Source: an uncultured Bacteroidales bacterium (GTDB taxonomy: Bacteria > Bacteroidota > Bacteroidia > Bacteroidales > UBA932). Taken from it: a stretch of DNA of 64,000 nucleotides. Positions 17,949-26,518 of the stretch are shown here, in pieces. The DNA lies in NCBI GenBank assembly GCA_900541925.1, contig UQMB01000011.1, forward strand, positions 1 through 64,000, in the 5' to 3' direction. The notes beneath the pieces are model-generated. The model was not told the origin of the DNA and made no database searches. It saw only the letters and a program-made list of their open reading frames with translations. Each line of letters begins with the position of its first letter. The stretch's first letter is position 1. Both the position numbers and the translations under genes were made by a program.

Positions 17949-20900
17949 TCACCTTGACTTCTTGCGGAAATATCTTACGGCATTGTCGAACAGAGGCTGC
18001 TCCATCTCCTCCTCTATGTTCTTGAAGACATTCTTCTCGTAGCGTTCGGAATGTCCCATCTTGCCGAGTATCAGGCCGTCAGGGCTGATGATACCCTCGA
18101 TGGCATAGAATGACCCGTTAGGGTTGGCCGGAGACTCCATCGTCACCTCCTCCATCACAGGGTCGGCATACTGGAACGCCACCTGTCCGGCGGCGAAGAG
18201 CTCCCTGGCGAGGGATTCGCTCACCACGAACTTGCCCTCGCCGTGGCTCACGGCTATGGTATGCAGATCGCCCTCGCTCATCCCGGAGAGCCACGGCGAG
18301 CGCGTCGAGCGGACACGCGTCGTGACCATGCAGGAGATGTGGCGGTTGATGTCGTTGCGGAAGAGGGTCGGAGACTCCTTGGTGACAGCCCCGGCCTTGC
18401 CGTACGGGAGCAGACCGCTCTTGACGAGGGCCTGGAAACCGTTGCAGATGCCGAGGATAAGGCCGCCTCTGTCCGTGAGGGCCTGGATCTCAGAAGATAT
18501 CTCCTTGTTCTCCAGTACATTGGCTATAAACTTGCCGCTTCCGTCAGGCTCGTCTCCGGCGGAGAAGCCGCCGGCAAGGGCGAGTATCTGGCACTCGGCT
18601 ATGTTCTTCTTCATCTCGGCGATGGAGCTCAGGACGTCCTCGGCCGTGAGGTTGCGGAAGACCCCGAAACGGACTTCGGCTCCGGCCTTGCGGAAGGCCT
18701 TGGCCGTGTCGTAATCGCAGTTGGTTCCCGGGAACACCGGTATGTAGACAAGCGGACGCTCCACAGGGCCGCCCTTGTAGTGCGGTTCCTTGTAGGCCGG
18801 AGCCTCGCACTTGACTGACAGCATCTCCCTGTGCGCAGCCGGAACCCTCTGCGGGTAGACCTTGGAGTAACGCCCGAGGTTGGCGGAGAGCAGCTCGTCT
18901 ATGCTGACCTTCTCCCCGTTGATGCGCAGGCAGCAGTCGTCATCGTCCGTGACGGTGCCGAGCAGCACGGCTCCCGGGAAGTCCAGTTCCCTGGAGGACT
19001 CCACCACGATGGAGCCGCACAGGCAGTCGAAAAGGTCGCTCTCGGATATCTTGACATCCACGCCGAACATATTGCCGAAAGACATCTTGGCGAGGGCCTC
19101 GGCCACTCCGCCCATGCCTACAGCCCATGCTGCGGTGATGTCGCCGGACCCGATTCCCTCATGTATATATGTCCATGATGATTTGAGAGCCTCGACATCC
19201 GGCATCCTGTCCGCACGCGGGGTGTGGCGGAAGAGATATATCTTGTCCCCGCCCCACTTGAACTCAGGAGAGATGACCTTGGAGGCATCCACGGTGGAGA
19301 TGCCGAACGAGATGAGGGTCGGAGGGACATTGATGTGCTCGAAAGTGCCGCTCATCGAGTCCTTGCCGCCGATGGAAGGAAGCCCGAAGGCGAGCTGCAT
19401 CCTCAAGGCGCCGAGCAGGGCGCTGAGAGGCTTACCCCAGCTGTGAGGGTCGGATGTCATCCTCTCGAAGTACTCCTGACAGGAGAAACGCATGCGCGAC
19501 CAGTCGCCGCCGGCGGCCACGGTCTTGGCGCAGGCCTCGACCAGAGAATAGGCCGCACCGTGATAAGGGCTCCATGATGAAAGGAACGGATTGTATCCGA
19601 AGGCCATCATGCTGGCGGTGTCGGTATAGCCGTCCGCCGGGAGCTTCTGCACGGAAACCTGGGTCTCGGTGGCCTGTGTGGTGCCGCCGAACGGCATCAG
19701 TACGGTGGAGCGCCCGATGGTGGAGTCGAACATCTCGACAAGGCCCTTCTGCGAAGCCACATTAGGCTGTGCCATCACGGAAAGCATCTTCTCCTTGAGG
19801 GTGAGACCCTCCGGATGCGCCGCGAACGGATCCCTGTCCTCAACCGGCTGCACCTCGGCGACGGCATAATGCTTCGCGCCGGCGCTGTCGATGAACTCGC
19901 GGCTGAGGTCGGCCACCTTGTCGGAGCCGTTGTACATCACCATCCTGCCGCTTCCTGTGACGTCCGCCACATATGTCACTTCGACATTCTCGCTGTGGCA
20001 GTATTTCTCGAACTCCCCGCGGTCGGAGGCGTCCACAACCACGGCCATCCTCTCCTGTGACTCGCTGATGGCGAGTTCAGTGGAGTTCAGCCCGCTGTAT
20101 TTGACCGGCACGCGGTCGAGGTATATGTCAAGTCCCGGGGCGAGCTCGCCTATCGCGACACTCACTCCCCCGGCGCCGAAGTCATTGGATTTCTTGATAA
20201 GCCGGGTGACTTCCGGACGCCTGAAAAGGCGCTGGAGTTTCCTCTCCTCCGGGGCGTTGCCCTTCTGGACCTCGCTTCCGCAGGTCTCAATGGAAGCCTC
20301 GTTGTGCTCCTTGGAAGACCCGGTGGCACCGCCGATGCCGTCACGGCCCGTCCTGCCGCCCAGCAGGAGGATCACATCTCCCGGAGCCGGACTCTCGCGG
20401 CGCACGTTCTCCGCTTTCACGGCACCCACCACGGCACCGACCTCAAGCCTCTTGGCCACATAGCCCTCGTGGTATATCTCCCTCACATGGGTCGTGGCGA
20501 GGCCTATCTGGTTGCCGTAGCTGGAATAGCCCGCCGCGGCCTTGCGGCTTATCTGCTTCTGCGGCAGTTTGCCCGGAAGAGTCGCGCTCACCGGCTCGCA
20601 GATGTCGCCGGCCCCGGTCACGCGCATGGCCTGGTAGACATAGGCCCTGCCGGAGAGAGGGTCGCGTATCGCACCGCCGAGGCAGGTGGCCGCTCCCCCG
20701 AACGGCTCGATCTCCGTCGGGTGGTTGTGCGTCTCGTTCTTGAACTGCAGGAGCCATTTCTCCGGCTTGCCGTCCACATCCACATTGACATAGATGCTGC
20801 ACGCATTGTTCTCCTCGCTGACCTCGAGGTCTTCGAGCAGCCCCTTCTTGCGGAGGTAGCGCGCGCCGATGGTGGCAAGCTCCATGAGACAGAAGCTCTT

Positions 20901-21683
20901 CTGCCCGCGGCCCAGCTCGCGGCGTATCTGCTCGACCTCGGCAAGCGAGGCCTCGATCTCAGGACGGATGAACGAATCGTCCACGCTCACTCCCTCCAGC
21001 TCAGTGGTGAAGGTGGTGTGGCGGCAGTGGTCGCTCCAATAAGTGTCCAGGATGCGCAGCTCGGTCTCCGTCGGGTCGCGGCGCTCGCCGCGGAAATACC
21101 TCACGACCTCCGAGAGGTCGTCCACATTCATCGCAAGCCCCCACTTGCGGCAGAAGTCCGCATACTCCTCGGGGGCCATGGATGTGAAGCCCTCAAGGGA
21201 AGCGAGCGGCTTGACGTCGGCCGTCTCGTTGTACTCGAGCGCCGAGAGGTCCTTCTGGCGGGACTCGACCGCATTTATATAATAATGACGAACGGCGGCA
21301 AAGGCCTCGTCCGTCATGTCATCGTCGAAAATCAGCAGGCGCGAGCTGCGGATGCGCACGTCGGCGGCAGGGTCGATCAGGTGCACGCAATCCACTGCGG
21401 AAGACGCGCGCTGGTCGAACTGGCCCGGGATATACTCCACCGCCAGATAGCGGCGGCCCTCAAGCGGGCACTCGTCGCTGACGAAATCTGTCACCTTCTC
21501 ACCGAAGACGGTGTAGCGGCATTTCTCGAGAAGCTCGTCGGAAAACCCGAAAAGGTCATAGACATTGAGAAGTCTCAGGGAACGGAGAGAAAGGGAGAGG
21601 TTTTCGTTGAATTCACTGCGCAGGCTGTCAGCCTCGACCCGGAATCCGGAACACTTCTCCACAAATATACGGTGTGCTTTCAT
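17949..21683 (-). CDS. purL: FGAM synthetase, large single-chain type
   Basis: 1244 residues from the ATG at 21683 (MKAHRIFVEKCSG). The frame is open for another 64 codons upstream, but these overlap purE in an out-of-frame, Arg/Pro-rich reading. Domain order: N-terminal PurS-like region, linker, tandem AIR-synthetase-like ATP-binding halves (DYWSDHCRHTTF-like motif about residue 210, FKNETHNHPTEIEPFGGA about 310), and a C-terminal glutamine amidotransferase with nucleophile Cys in GICNGFQ. It is the all-in-one type, so no separate purQ or purS is needed. Confidence 0.96.
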   Translation of the reverse strand: MKAHRIFVEKCSGFRVEADSLRSEFNENLSLSLRSLRLLNVYDLFGFSDELLEKCRYTVFGEKVTDFVSDECPLEGRRYLAVEYIPGQFDQRASSAVDCVHLIDPAADVRIRSSRLLIFDDDMTDEAFAAVRHYYINAVESRQKDLSALEYNETADVKPLASLEGFTSMAPEEYADFCRKWGLAMNVDDLSEVVRYFRGERRDPTETELRILDTYWSDHCRHTTFTTELEGVSVDDSFIRPEIEASLAEVEQIRRELGRGQKSFCLMELATIGARYLRKKGLLEDLEVSEENNACSIYVNVDVDGKPEKWLLQFKNETHNHPTEIEPFGGAATCLGGAIRDPLSGRAYVYQAMRVTGAGDICEPVSATLPGKLPQKQISRKAAAGYSSYGNQIGLATTHVREIYHEGYVAKRLEVGAVVGAVKAENVRRESPAPGDVILLLGGRTGRDGIGGATGSSKEHNEASIETCGSEVQKGNAPEERKLQRLFRRPEVTRLIKKSNDFGAGGVSVAIGELAPGLDIYLDRVPVKYSGLNSTELAISESQERMAVVVDASDRGEFEKYCHSENVEVTYVADVTGSGRMVMYNGSDKVADLSREFIDSAGAKHYAVAEVQPVEDRDPFAAHPEGLTLKEKMLSVMAQPNVASQKGLVEMFDSTIGRSTVLMPFGGTTQATETQVSVQKLPADGYTDTASMMAFGYNPFLSSWSPYHGAAYSLVEACAKTVAAGGDWSRMRFSCQEYFERMTSDPHSWGKPLSALLGALRMQLAFGLPSIGGKDSMSGTFEHINVPPTLISFGISTVDASKVISPEFKWGGDKIYLFRHTPRADRMPDVEALKSSWTYIHEGIGSGDITAAWAVGMGGVAEALAKMSFGNMFGVDVKISESDLFDCLCGSIVVESSRELDFPGAVLLGTVTDDDDCCLRINGEKVSIDELLSANLGRYSKVYPQRVPAAHREMLSVKCEAPAYKEPHYKGGPVERPLVYIPVFPGTNCDYDTAKAFRKAGAEVRFGVFRNLTAEDVLSSIAEMKKNIAECQILALAGGFSAGDEPDGSGKFIANVLENKEISSEIQALTDRGGLILGICNGFQALVKSGLLPYGKAGAVTKESPTLFRNDINRHISCMVTTRVRSTRSPWLSGMSEGDLHTIAVSHGEGKFVVSESLARELFAAGQVAFQYADPVMEEVTMESPANPNGSFYAIEGIISPDGLILGKMGHSERYEKNVFKNIEEEMEQPLFDNAVRYFRKKSR

Positions 21684-21687
21684 ATTT

Positions 21688-22155
21688 CTACAGTTCTGTC
21701 TGGAGTACCTTATCAGCCTGTTTTTGCCTGAACGCGTCAAGGGCGGCGCGCAAATCAGGGCTCTGCAGGGCAAGTATCGACACCGCGAAAAGGGCGGCGT
21801 TCTTGGCCCCGTTGATGGCCATCGTGGCCACAGGGACGCCGGACGGCATCTGGACGATGGACAGCAGCGAATCAAGTCCGTTAAGCGCTGCGCTCTTGAT
21901 CGGAACCCCGATCACGGGGAGGGAGGTCATCGCAGCCGCCATTCCCGGCAGATGCGCGGCACCGCCGGCACCGGCGATGACAATGTCCACCCCGCGTGAG
22001 ACGGCGGAAGCCATATACTCACAGAAAAATCCCGGGGTGCGGTGAGCACTGATCACCTTCTTCTCGTAAGGGACGCCGAAAGCGTCAAGAGTCTCGCAGG
22101 CGGCTGACATCACATCCCAGTCGCTCTTCGAGCCCATAATGATACTGACTTTCAT
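21688..22155 (-). CDS. purE: N5-CAIR mutase (AIR carboxylase catalytic subunit), class I
   Basis: 155 residues from ATG at 22155 (MKVSIIMGSKSDWDVM). GSKSD is the phosphate-binding loop, SAHRTP (about 35) carries the catalytic His, and GAGGAAHLPGM follows. It converts N5-CAIR to CAIR. No purK is present here. It is the first gene of the purine operon, with a promoter box at 22177-22184 and a leader of only about 15 nt. Confidence 0.96.
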   Translation of the reverse strand: MKVSIIMGSKSDWDVMSAACETLDAFGVPYEKKVISAHRTPGFFCEYMASAVSRGVDIVIAGAGGAAHLPGMAAAMTSLPVIGVPIKSAALNGLDSLLSIVQMPSGVPVATMAINGAKNAALFAVSILALQSPDLRAALDAFRQKQADKVLQTEL

Positions 22156-22176
22156 TGCTACTTTTCTAACAAGCCA

Positions 22177-22184
22177 CAAATTTA
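22177..22184 (-). promoter_or_regulatory. -7 box (TAAATTTG) for the purine operon
   Basis: An exact TAnnTTTG match on the minus strand, with CTTG 20 nt upstream as the -33 element. It drives purE onward. The predicted leader is too short to hold a purine riboswitch, so control would be at the promoter. Confidence 0.7.
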
Positions 22185-22213
22185 CAACTTCGCGGCGTGG
22201 TCTGCAAGTCAAG

Positions 22214-22248
22214 TTATCTACAATTTCACCTTTTTCAGGTGTTGATAA
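22214..22248. promoter_or_regulatory. nested palindrome between the pur and pyr promoters
   Basis: TTATC-N8-CACCT-N5-AGGTG-N2-GATAA lies between the divergent -7 boxes at 22177-22184 and 22279-22286. The dyad layout would suit a repressor or a shared regulator of both nucleotide operons. This is inference only; no known consensus is matched. Confidence 0.35.
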
Positions 22249-22278
22249 GTTTTTTCCTGAACATCGGAAAAATTTGTC

Positions 22279-22286
22279 TACCTTTG
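22279..22286 (+). promoter_or_regulatory. -7 box (TACCTTTG) for the pyrimidine operon
   Basis: An exact TAnnTTTG match; the -33 region is weak (CCTG at the expected spacing). The predicted leader to the pyrC ATG is about 30 nt, with no visible attenuator. Confidence 0.6.
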
Positions 22287-22321
22287 TACGATTGCGCTGC
22301 AATCATTGAAGAATTCGCTCA

Positions 22322-23572
22322 ATGATACAGGACATTTTGCTCAGAGGCAGCGGTCCCGACATCCTGGTCAGGGACGGCATCATCTGCAGGAAAGGGTACA
22401 ACCTGCAGGTCGGGGAGGGCGTTCGCATCATCGACACCACAGGCTGCCTTGTCTCCTACGGCTTTGCCGACATCCACGTTCATTTCAGAGAACCTGGCTT
22501 CTCCTACAAGGAGACGATCCGGGACGGTTCCCGCGCCGCAGCCGCCGGCGGATACACCACGGTCTGCGCGATGCCTAACCTCGACCCGGTGCCGGACAGT
22601 CCGGAGCACCTGGCGCTGGAGCAGGCCATCATCGACCGGGACGCCGTGGTGGAAGTCATCCCGTACGCCTCCATCACGAGAGGGCGCAAAGGTCTTGAAC
22701 TCGTGGACATGGCGGCGCTCAAGGGACACTGCGCCGCGTTCTCCGACGACGGAAGCGGAGTCCAGAGCGAAGAGATGATGCTCAAGGCGATGGAGGCCGC
22801 GGCCGCGGAAGATGTCATAATCGCGGCGCACTGCGAAGACAACAGCCTGCTGCATTCCGGATACATACACGACGGGCGCTACTGCCGCGAGCACGGCCAC
22901 AGGGGCATCTGCTCCGAGAGCGAGTGGGGACAGATACGACGCGACCTGCAGCTCTGCGAGAAAACCGGCTGCCGCTACCATGTCTGCCACATCTCCACTG
23001 CGGAGAGCGTCGAGCTGATACGCGATGCCAAGAGCCGCGGGGTGAGGGTGAGCTGCGAGACCGCGCCCCACTACCTGTGCCTCTGCGACGACGACCTGCA
23101 GGAGGACGGAAGATTCAAGATGAACCCGCCGATACGCGGCGAGCGCGACCGCGACGCCCTTCTGGAAGGCCTGCGCGACGGGACCATAGACGCGATCGCC
23201 ACGGACCACGCCCCGCACAGCGCCGAAGAGAAGAGCGGCGGGCTTCGGAGCAGTGCCATGGGCATCACGGGGCTTGAGACGGCGTTCCCGGTGCTCTACA
23301 CCTCGCTCGTGCGGCGCGGACTGCTGAGCCTGGAGCGGCTCACCGAAGCGCTCTGCACCTCCCCGAGGGCGATATTCCGCCTCCCGGGAGGCAGCCTGGA
23401 GGAAGGCGCGAGGGCGGACATCACCGTGATAGACCTCAACGGCAGATACACTATCGACAGTTCCCGTTTCCTCTCCAGAGGACATTCCACCCCGTTCGAG
23501 GGGATGGAGGTATACGGCAAAGTCAAACTCACCCTCAAAGACGGGGAAATCGTTCATATATGCAAAAACTGA
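22322..23572 (+). CDS. pyrC: dihydroorotase
   Basis: 416 residues of the amidohydrolase superfamily, multifunctional-type (class I) length. The metal motif DIHVHFREPG (about residue 50) and the catalytic Asp in ATDHAPHS (about 297) are intact, and GITGLETAFP is typical. It cyclises carbamoyl-aspartate to dihydroorotate. It opens the pyr operon, and its 3' end overlaps pyrK by 13 bp. Confidence 0.94.
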   Translation: MIQDILLRGSGPDILVRDGIICRKGYNLQVGEGVRIIDTTGCLVSYGFADIHVHFREPGFSYKETIRDGSRAAAAGGYTTVCAMPNLDPVPDSPEHLALEQAIIDRDAVVEVIPYASITRGRKGLELVDMAALKGHCAAFSDDGSGVQSEEMMLKAMEAAAAEDVIIAAHCEDNSLLHSGYIHDGRYCREHGHRGICSESEWGQIRRDLQLCEKTGCRYHVCHISTAESVELIRDAKSRGVRVSCETAPHYLCLCDDDLQEDGRFKMNPPIRGERDRDALLEGLRDGTIDAIATDHAPHSAEEKSGGLRSSAMGITGLETAFPVLYTSLVRRGLLSLERLTEALCTSPRAIFRLPGGSLEEGARADITVIDLNGRYTIDSSRFLSRGHSTPFEGMEVYGKVKLTLKDGEIVHICKN

Positions 23573-24297
23573 GATTCACCATAGAATCAAACGAAGAAGT
23601 GGCCAGGGACACCTTCCGGCTGCAGCTCGACGCCCCCGGCATGGAACCGTGCCGGAGCGGACAGTTCGTGGACATAGCCCTGGACGGGTTCTTCCTGCGC
23701 AGGCCTATCTCCGTCTGCGACTGCGGCCCGGACAGCCTGACCCTGCTCTACAAGACCGTGGGCCGGGGCACACGCAAGATGTCACAGATGCACCCGGGCG
23801 AGACGCTGGAGATTCTCTGCGGGCTCGGGCACGGGTTCACCCCTGAATCCTGCCGTTCCAAGGCCCTCCTCGCCGGAGGAGGACTGGGAGCCGCACCTCT
23901 GTACCTCCTGGCCAAAGAACTGCTCGCCGCAGGCAGGCAGGTCAGCGTGGTGCTCGGATTCAACAAGGCTGACGAGATACTGCTCGCCGAAGAATACCGC
24001 CGGCTCGGGGCAAGCCTGCACATCGCGACCATGGACGGAAGCGAGGGGACGAAGGGCTTCGTCACGGACGCGATCAGGGAAGCGGAGCCGGAATATGATT
24101 TCTTCTACACCTGCGGCCCGATGAAGATGATGCAGGCAGTATGCGGGGCGCTCAAGGGCGGCGGAGAGGCCAGCCTCGAAGAAAGGATGGGCTGCGGAGC
24201 CGGATTCTGCTACGGATGCAGCTGCCACACCACTGTCGGGGCCCGGAGAATATGCAAGGACGGACCTGTTTTCAGGAAGGAGGACATAATATGGTAA
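23560..24297 (+). CDS. pyrK: dihydroorotate dehydrogenase electron-transfer subunit
   Basis: 245 residues. It has an N-terminal FAD-binding beta barrel (RRPISV, about 47), an NAD-binding domain (GGGLGAAPLY, about 107) and a C-terminal [2Fe-2S] site with four Cys in the GCGAGFCYGCSCH region (about 210-225) and RRICKDGPVF. It passes electrons from PyrD to NAD+ in the heteromeric class 1B enzyme. It overlaps pyrD by 7 bp, so subunit translation is coupled. Confidence 0.94.
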   Translation: MQKLRFTIESNEEVARDTFRLQLDAPGMEPCRSGQFVDIALDGFFLRRPISVCDCGPDSLTLLYKTVGRGTRKMSQMHPGETLEILCGLGHGFTPESCRSKALLAGGGLGAAPLYLLAKELLAAGRQVSVVLGFNKADEILLAEEYRRLGASLHIATMDGSEGTKGFVTDAIREAEPEYDFFYTCGPMKMMQAVCGALKGGGEASLEERMGCGAGFCYGCSCHTTVGARRICKDGPVFRKEDIIW

Positions 24298-25202
24298 GAG
24301 ACCTTTCAGTCAATCTCTGCGGACTCCGGCTCGACAACCCGGTGATTCCGGCAAGCGGGACATTCGGCTTCGGGCTTGAGATGGCGGACGCGTTCGACCT
24401 CGACATCCTCGGAGGCATCAGCCTCAAAGGCACCACCGGCGAGGCGCGCTTCGGCAACCCTACACCGCGCATCGCGGAGTGCGAAGGCGGGATGATCAAC
24501 TCCGTGGGCCTGCAGAACCCGGGGATAGACGCCCTCGTGGACGAGAAAGTCCCGACGCTCAGAAAGATATACCACAAGACCGTGATAGCCAACATCAGCG
24601 GCTTCTCGGTCGAAGAATACTCCCGGAACTGCGCCAAGGCCGACGCATGCGAAGGGATAGACATCATAGAAGTCAATGTCTCCTGCCCCAATGTGCACAA
24701 CGGCGGGATGGCCTTCGGCACCTGCGCCTCGGCGGCGGCTGAAGTCACGGCGGCCGTGAAGGCGGTCTGCCGCAAGCCTGTGTTCATCAAGCTCAGCCCC
24801 AATGTCACTGACATAGTGGAGATTGCGCGTGCCTGCGAGGATGCCGGCGCGGACGGGCTCACCCTCATCAACACCATGCTCGGGATGAGGATAGACATAC
24901 GCGGGCGCAAACCTATAGTGGCGGCAGGGATGGGAGGATTCTCGGGCAGGGCCATATTCCCGGTAGCCCTGAGAATGGTGCATCAGGTCACCAAGGCCTG
25001 CCGCATACCGGTGATGGGATGCGGAGGAGTGGCCTCGGCGGAGGATGTGGTGGAGATGATGATGGCCGGAGCCTCAGCCGTGCAGGTCGGCGCGGAGAAT
25101 ATCCGCAACCCCTACGCCTGCCCCGAAATCATCGCGGCGCTCCCGGGGGTGATGGAAAGTCTCGGGATAGAAAAATTGTCAGAGATACAAGGAATAATAT
25201 AA
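24291..25202 (+). CDS. pyrD: dihydroorotate dehydrogenase, class 1B catalytic subunit
   Basis: 303 residues from the ATG at 24291 (MVRDLSVNLCG). An in-frame start at 24141 lies inside pyrK and is rejected. FMN-barrel features: NPVIPASGTFG (about 17-27), EVNVSCPNVHNGG (about 128), with Cys of VSCPN as the class 1 catalytic base, and MGCGGVASAEDV (about 243). It oxidises dihydroorotate to orotate. Two bases separate it from pyrF. Confidence 0.95.
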   Translation: MVRDLSVNLCGLRLDNPVIPASGTFGFGLEMADAFDLDILGGISLKGTTGEARFGNPTPRIAECEGGMINSVGLQNPGIDALVDEKVPTLRKIYHKTVIANISGFSVEEYSRNCAKADACEGIDIIEVNVSCPNVHNGGMAFGTCASAAAEVTAAVKAVCRKPVFIKLSPNVTDIVEIARACEDAGADGLTLINTMLGMRIDIRGRKPIVAAGMGGFSGRAIFPVALRMVHQVTKACRIPVMGCGGVASAEDVVEMMMAGASAVQVGAENIRNPYACPEIIAALPGVMESLGIEKLSEIQGII

Positions 25203-25203
25203 T

Positions 25204-25908
25204 ATGGCAAAAGACGTTATCATCGCCTGCGACTTCAGCGGCAGGAAAGAGACGATGGACTTCCTCTCCCTCTTCGGGGAGCAGGAGAGACCTTTCGTGA
25301 AGATAGGAATGGAGCTCTTCTACAGCGAGGGCCCGGACATCGTGAGGGACATCCGCGCCCGAGGGCACAGGATATTCCTGGACCTCAAGCTCCACGACAT
25401 CCCCAACACGGTGAAGAAAGCCTGCCGGGTGCTGTCCGGACTGGATGTGGACATGTGCAATGTGCACGCCGTCGGCACGGTGGAGATGATGCGTGCAGGT
25501 CTGGAAGGGCTCACCCGGGCGGACGGAAGCAGGCCGCTGCTGATAGCCGTCACGCAGTTGACCTCCACCAGCGAAGAGAGGATGCGCCGGGAACTGCTCA
25601 TAGACGCCCCCATCAACGATGTCATCGTCAAATATGCCTCCAACGCGCGTGAGGCAGGGCTGGACGGTGTCGTGTGCTCCCCTCTCGAGGCCGGGATGGT
25701 CAAGGAGGCCTGCGGGCAGGGATTCCTGACCGTGACCCCGGGCGTGAGGTTCGCCGACTCCGCAGCCGACGACCAGTCGCGCATCACCACCCCCGCCAGG
25801 GCCAGGGAAATCGGCTCCGACTACATCGTGGTCGGCAGGCCGGTCACTGCGGCCCAGGATCCGGTGGCAGCCTACAGAAGATGTGTCAAGGAATTTCTGA
25901 ACAAATAA
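25204..25908 (+). CDS. pyrF: orotidine-5'-phosphate decarboxylase
   Basis: 234 residues. The catalytic DxKxxDI motif is present as LDLKLHDIPNT (about residue 57-67), and TPGVRF (about 178) plus GSDYIVVGRPVT (about 200) complete the phosphate site. It converts OMP to UMP. The compact length is that of the bacterial class I family. It lies between pyrD and pyrE with 1-bp gaps. Confidence 0.95.
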   Translation: MAKDVIIACDFSGRKETMDFLSLFGEQERPFVKIGMELFYSEGPDIVRDIRARGHRIFLDLKLHDIPNTVKKACRVLSGLDVDMCNVHAVGTVEMMRAGLEGLTRADGSRPLLIAVTQLTSTSEERMRRELLIDAPINDVIVKYASNAREAGLDGVVCSPLEAGMVKEACGQGFLTVTPGVRFADSAADDQSRITTPARAREIGSDYIVVGRPVTAAQDPVAAYRRCVKEFLNK

Positions 25909-25909
25909 T

Positions 25910-26518
25910 ATGGAGAGAATCATCGCAAAGGAGCTCCTCTCGATAGGAGCCGTATTCCTCCGCCCGGAGGAACCGTTCACCTGGGCCAGCGGCATCAAGA
26001 GCCCTATCTACTGTGACAACAGGCTGACCCTCTCCGCCCCGCAGGTGAGGCAGAAGATAGAGGTCGGCCTCGCTACTCTCATAATGAAACATTATCCTGA
26101 ATGCCAGATGCTTATGGGCACCTCGACTGCAGGCATCGCCCATGCGGCCATCACGGCCTCGATTCTCGGACTCCCGATGGGATACGTGCGCGGTGAAGCC
26201 AAGGGCCACGGGCGCGGCAACCGTATCGAAGGCAAGATGGAGAAGGGCACCAAGGTGGTTGTCATCGAGGACCTCATCTCCACAGGAGGCAGCTGCATCG
26301 ATGTCGTGGAGGCTCTCCGCGAAGAAGGCGCTGAAGTGCTCGGCATCGCCAGCATCTTCACCTACGGCATCAAGAAAGGGCTCATCAGGATAGCTGACGC
26401 GGGGACGGTCAACTACTCCCTGAGCAACCTGGACACCCTTGTCGAGGTCGCAGCCGAGGAAGGCTACATCGCGCCGGAATGGAAGAACAAGATCATCGAA
26501 TTCAGAGACAGCCTATGA
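25910..26518 (+). CDS. pyrE: orotate phosphoribosyltransferase
   Basis: 202 residues. The PRPP-binding motif VVVIEDLISTGGS is at about residue 115-127, and GTSTAGIAHAA is at about 67. It makes OMP from orotate and PRPP and acts just before PyrF. Its TGA overlaps the pyrB ATG (ATGA). Confidence 0.95.
   Translation: MERIIAKELLSIGAVFLRPEEPFTWASGIKSPIYCDNRLTLSAPQVRQKIEVGLATLIMKHYPECQMLMGTSTAGIAHAAITASILGLPMGYVRGEAKGHGRGNRIEGKMEKGTKVVVIEDLISTGGSCIDVVEALREEGAEVLGIASIFTYGIKKGLIRIADAGTVNYSLSNLDTLVEVAAEEGYIAPEWKNKIIEFRDSL

Noticed and set aside
20304..21731. 475-codon open frame antisense to purL
   Set aside because: Lies wholly opposite purL, with no motif and the composition of a complementary reading.
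22156..22321. Purine or other riboswitch upstream of purE or pyrC
   Set aside because: The predicted leaders are about 15 and 30 nt, too short for an aptamer.
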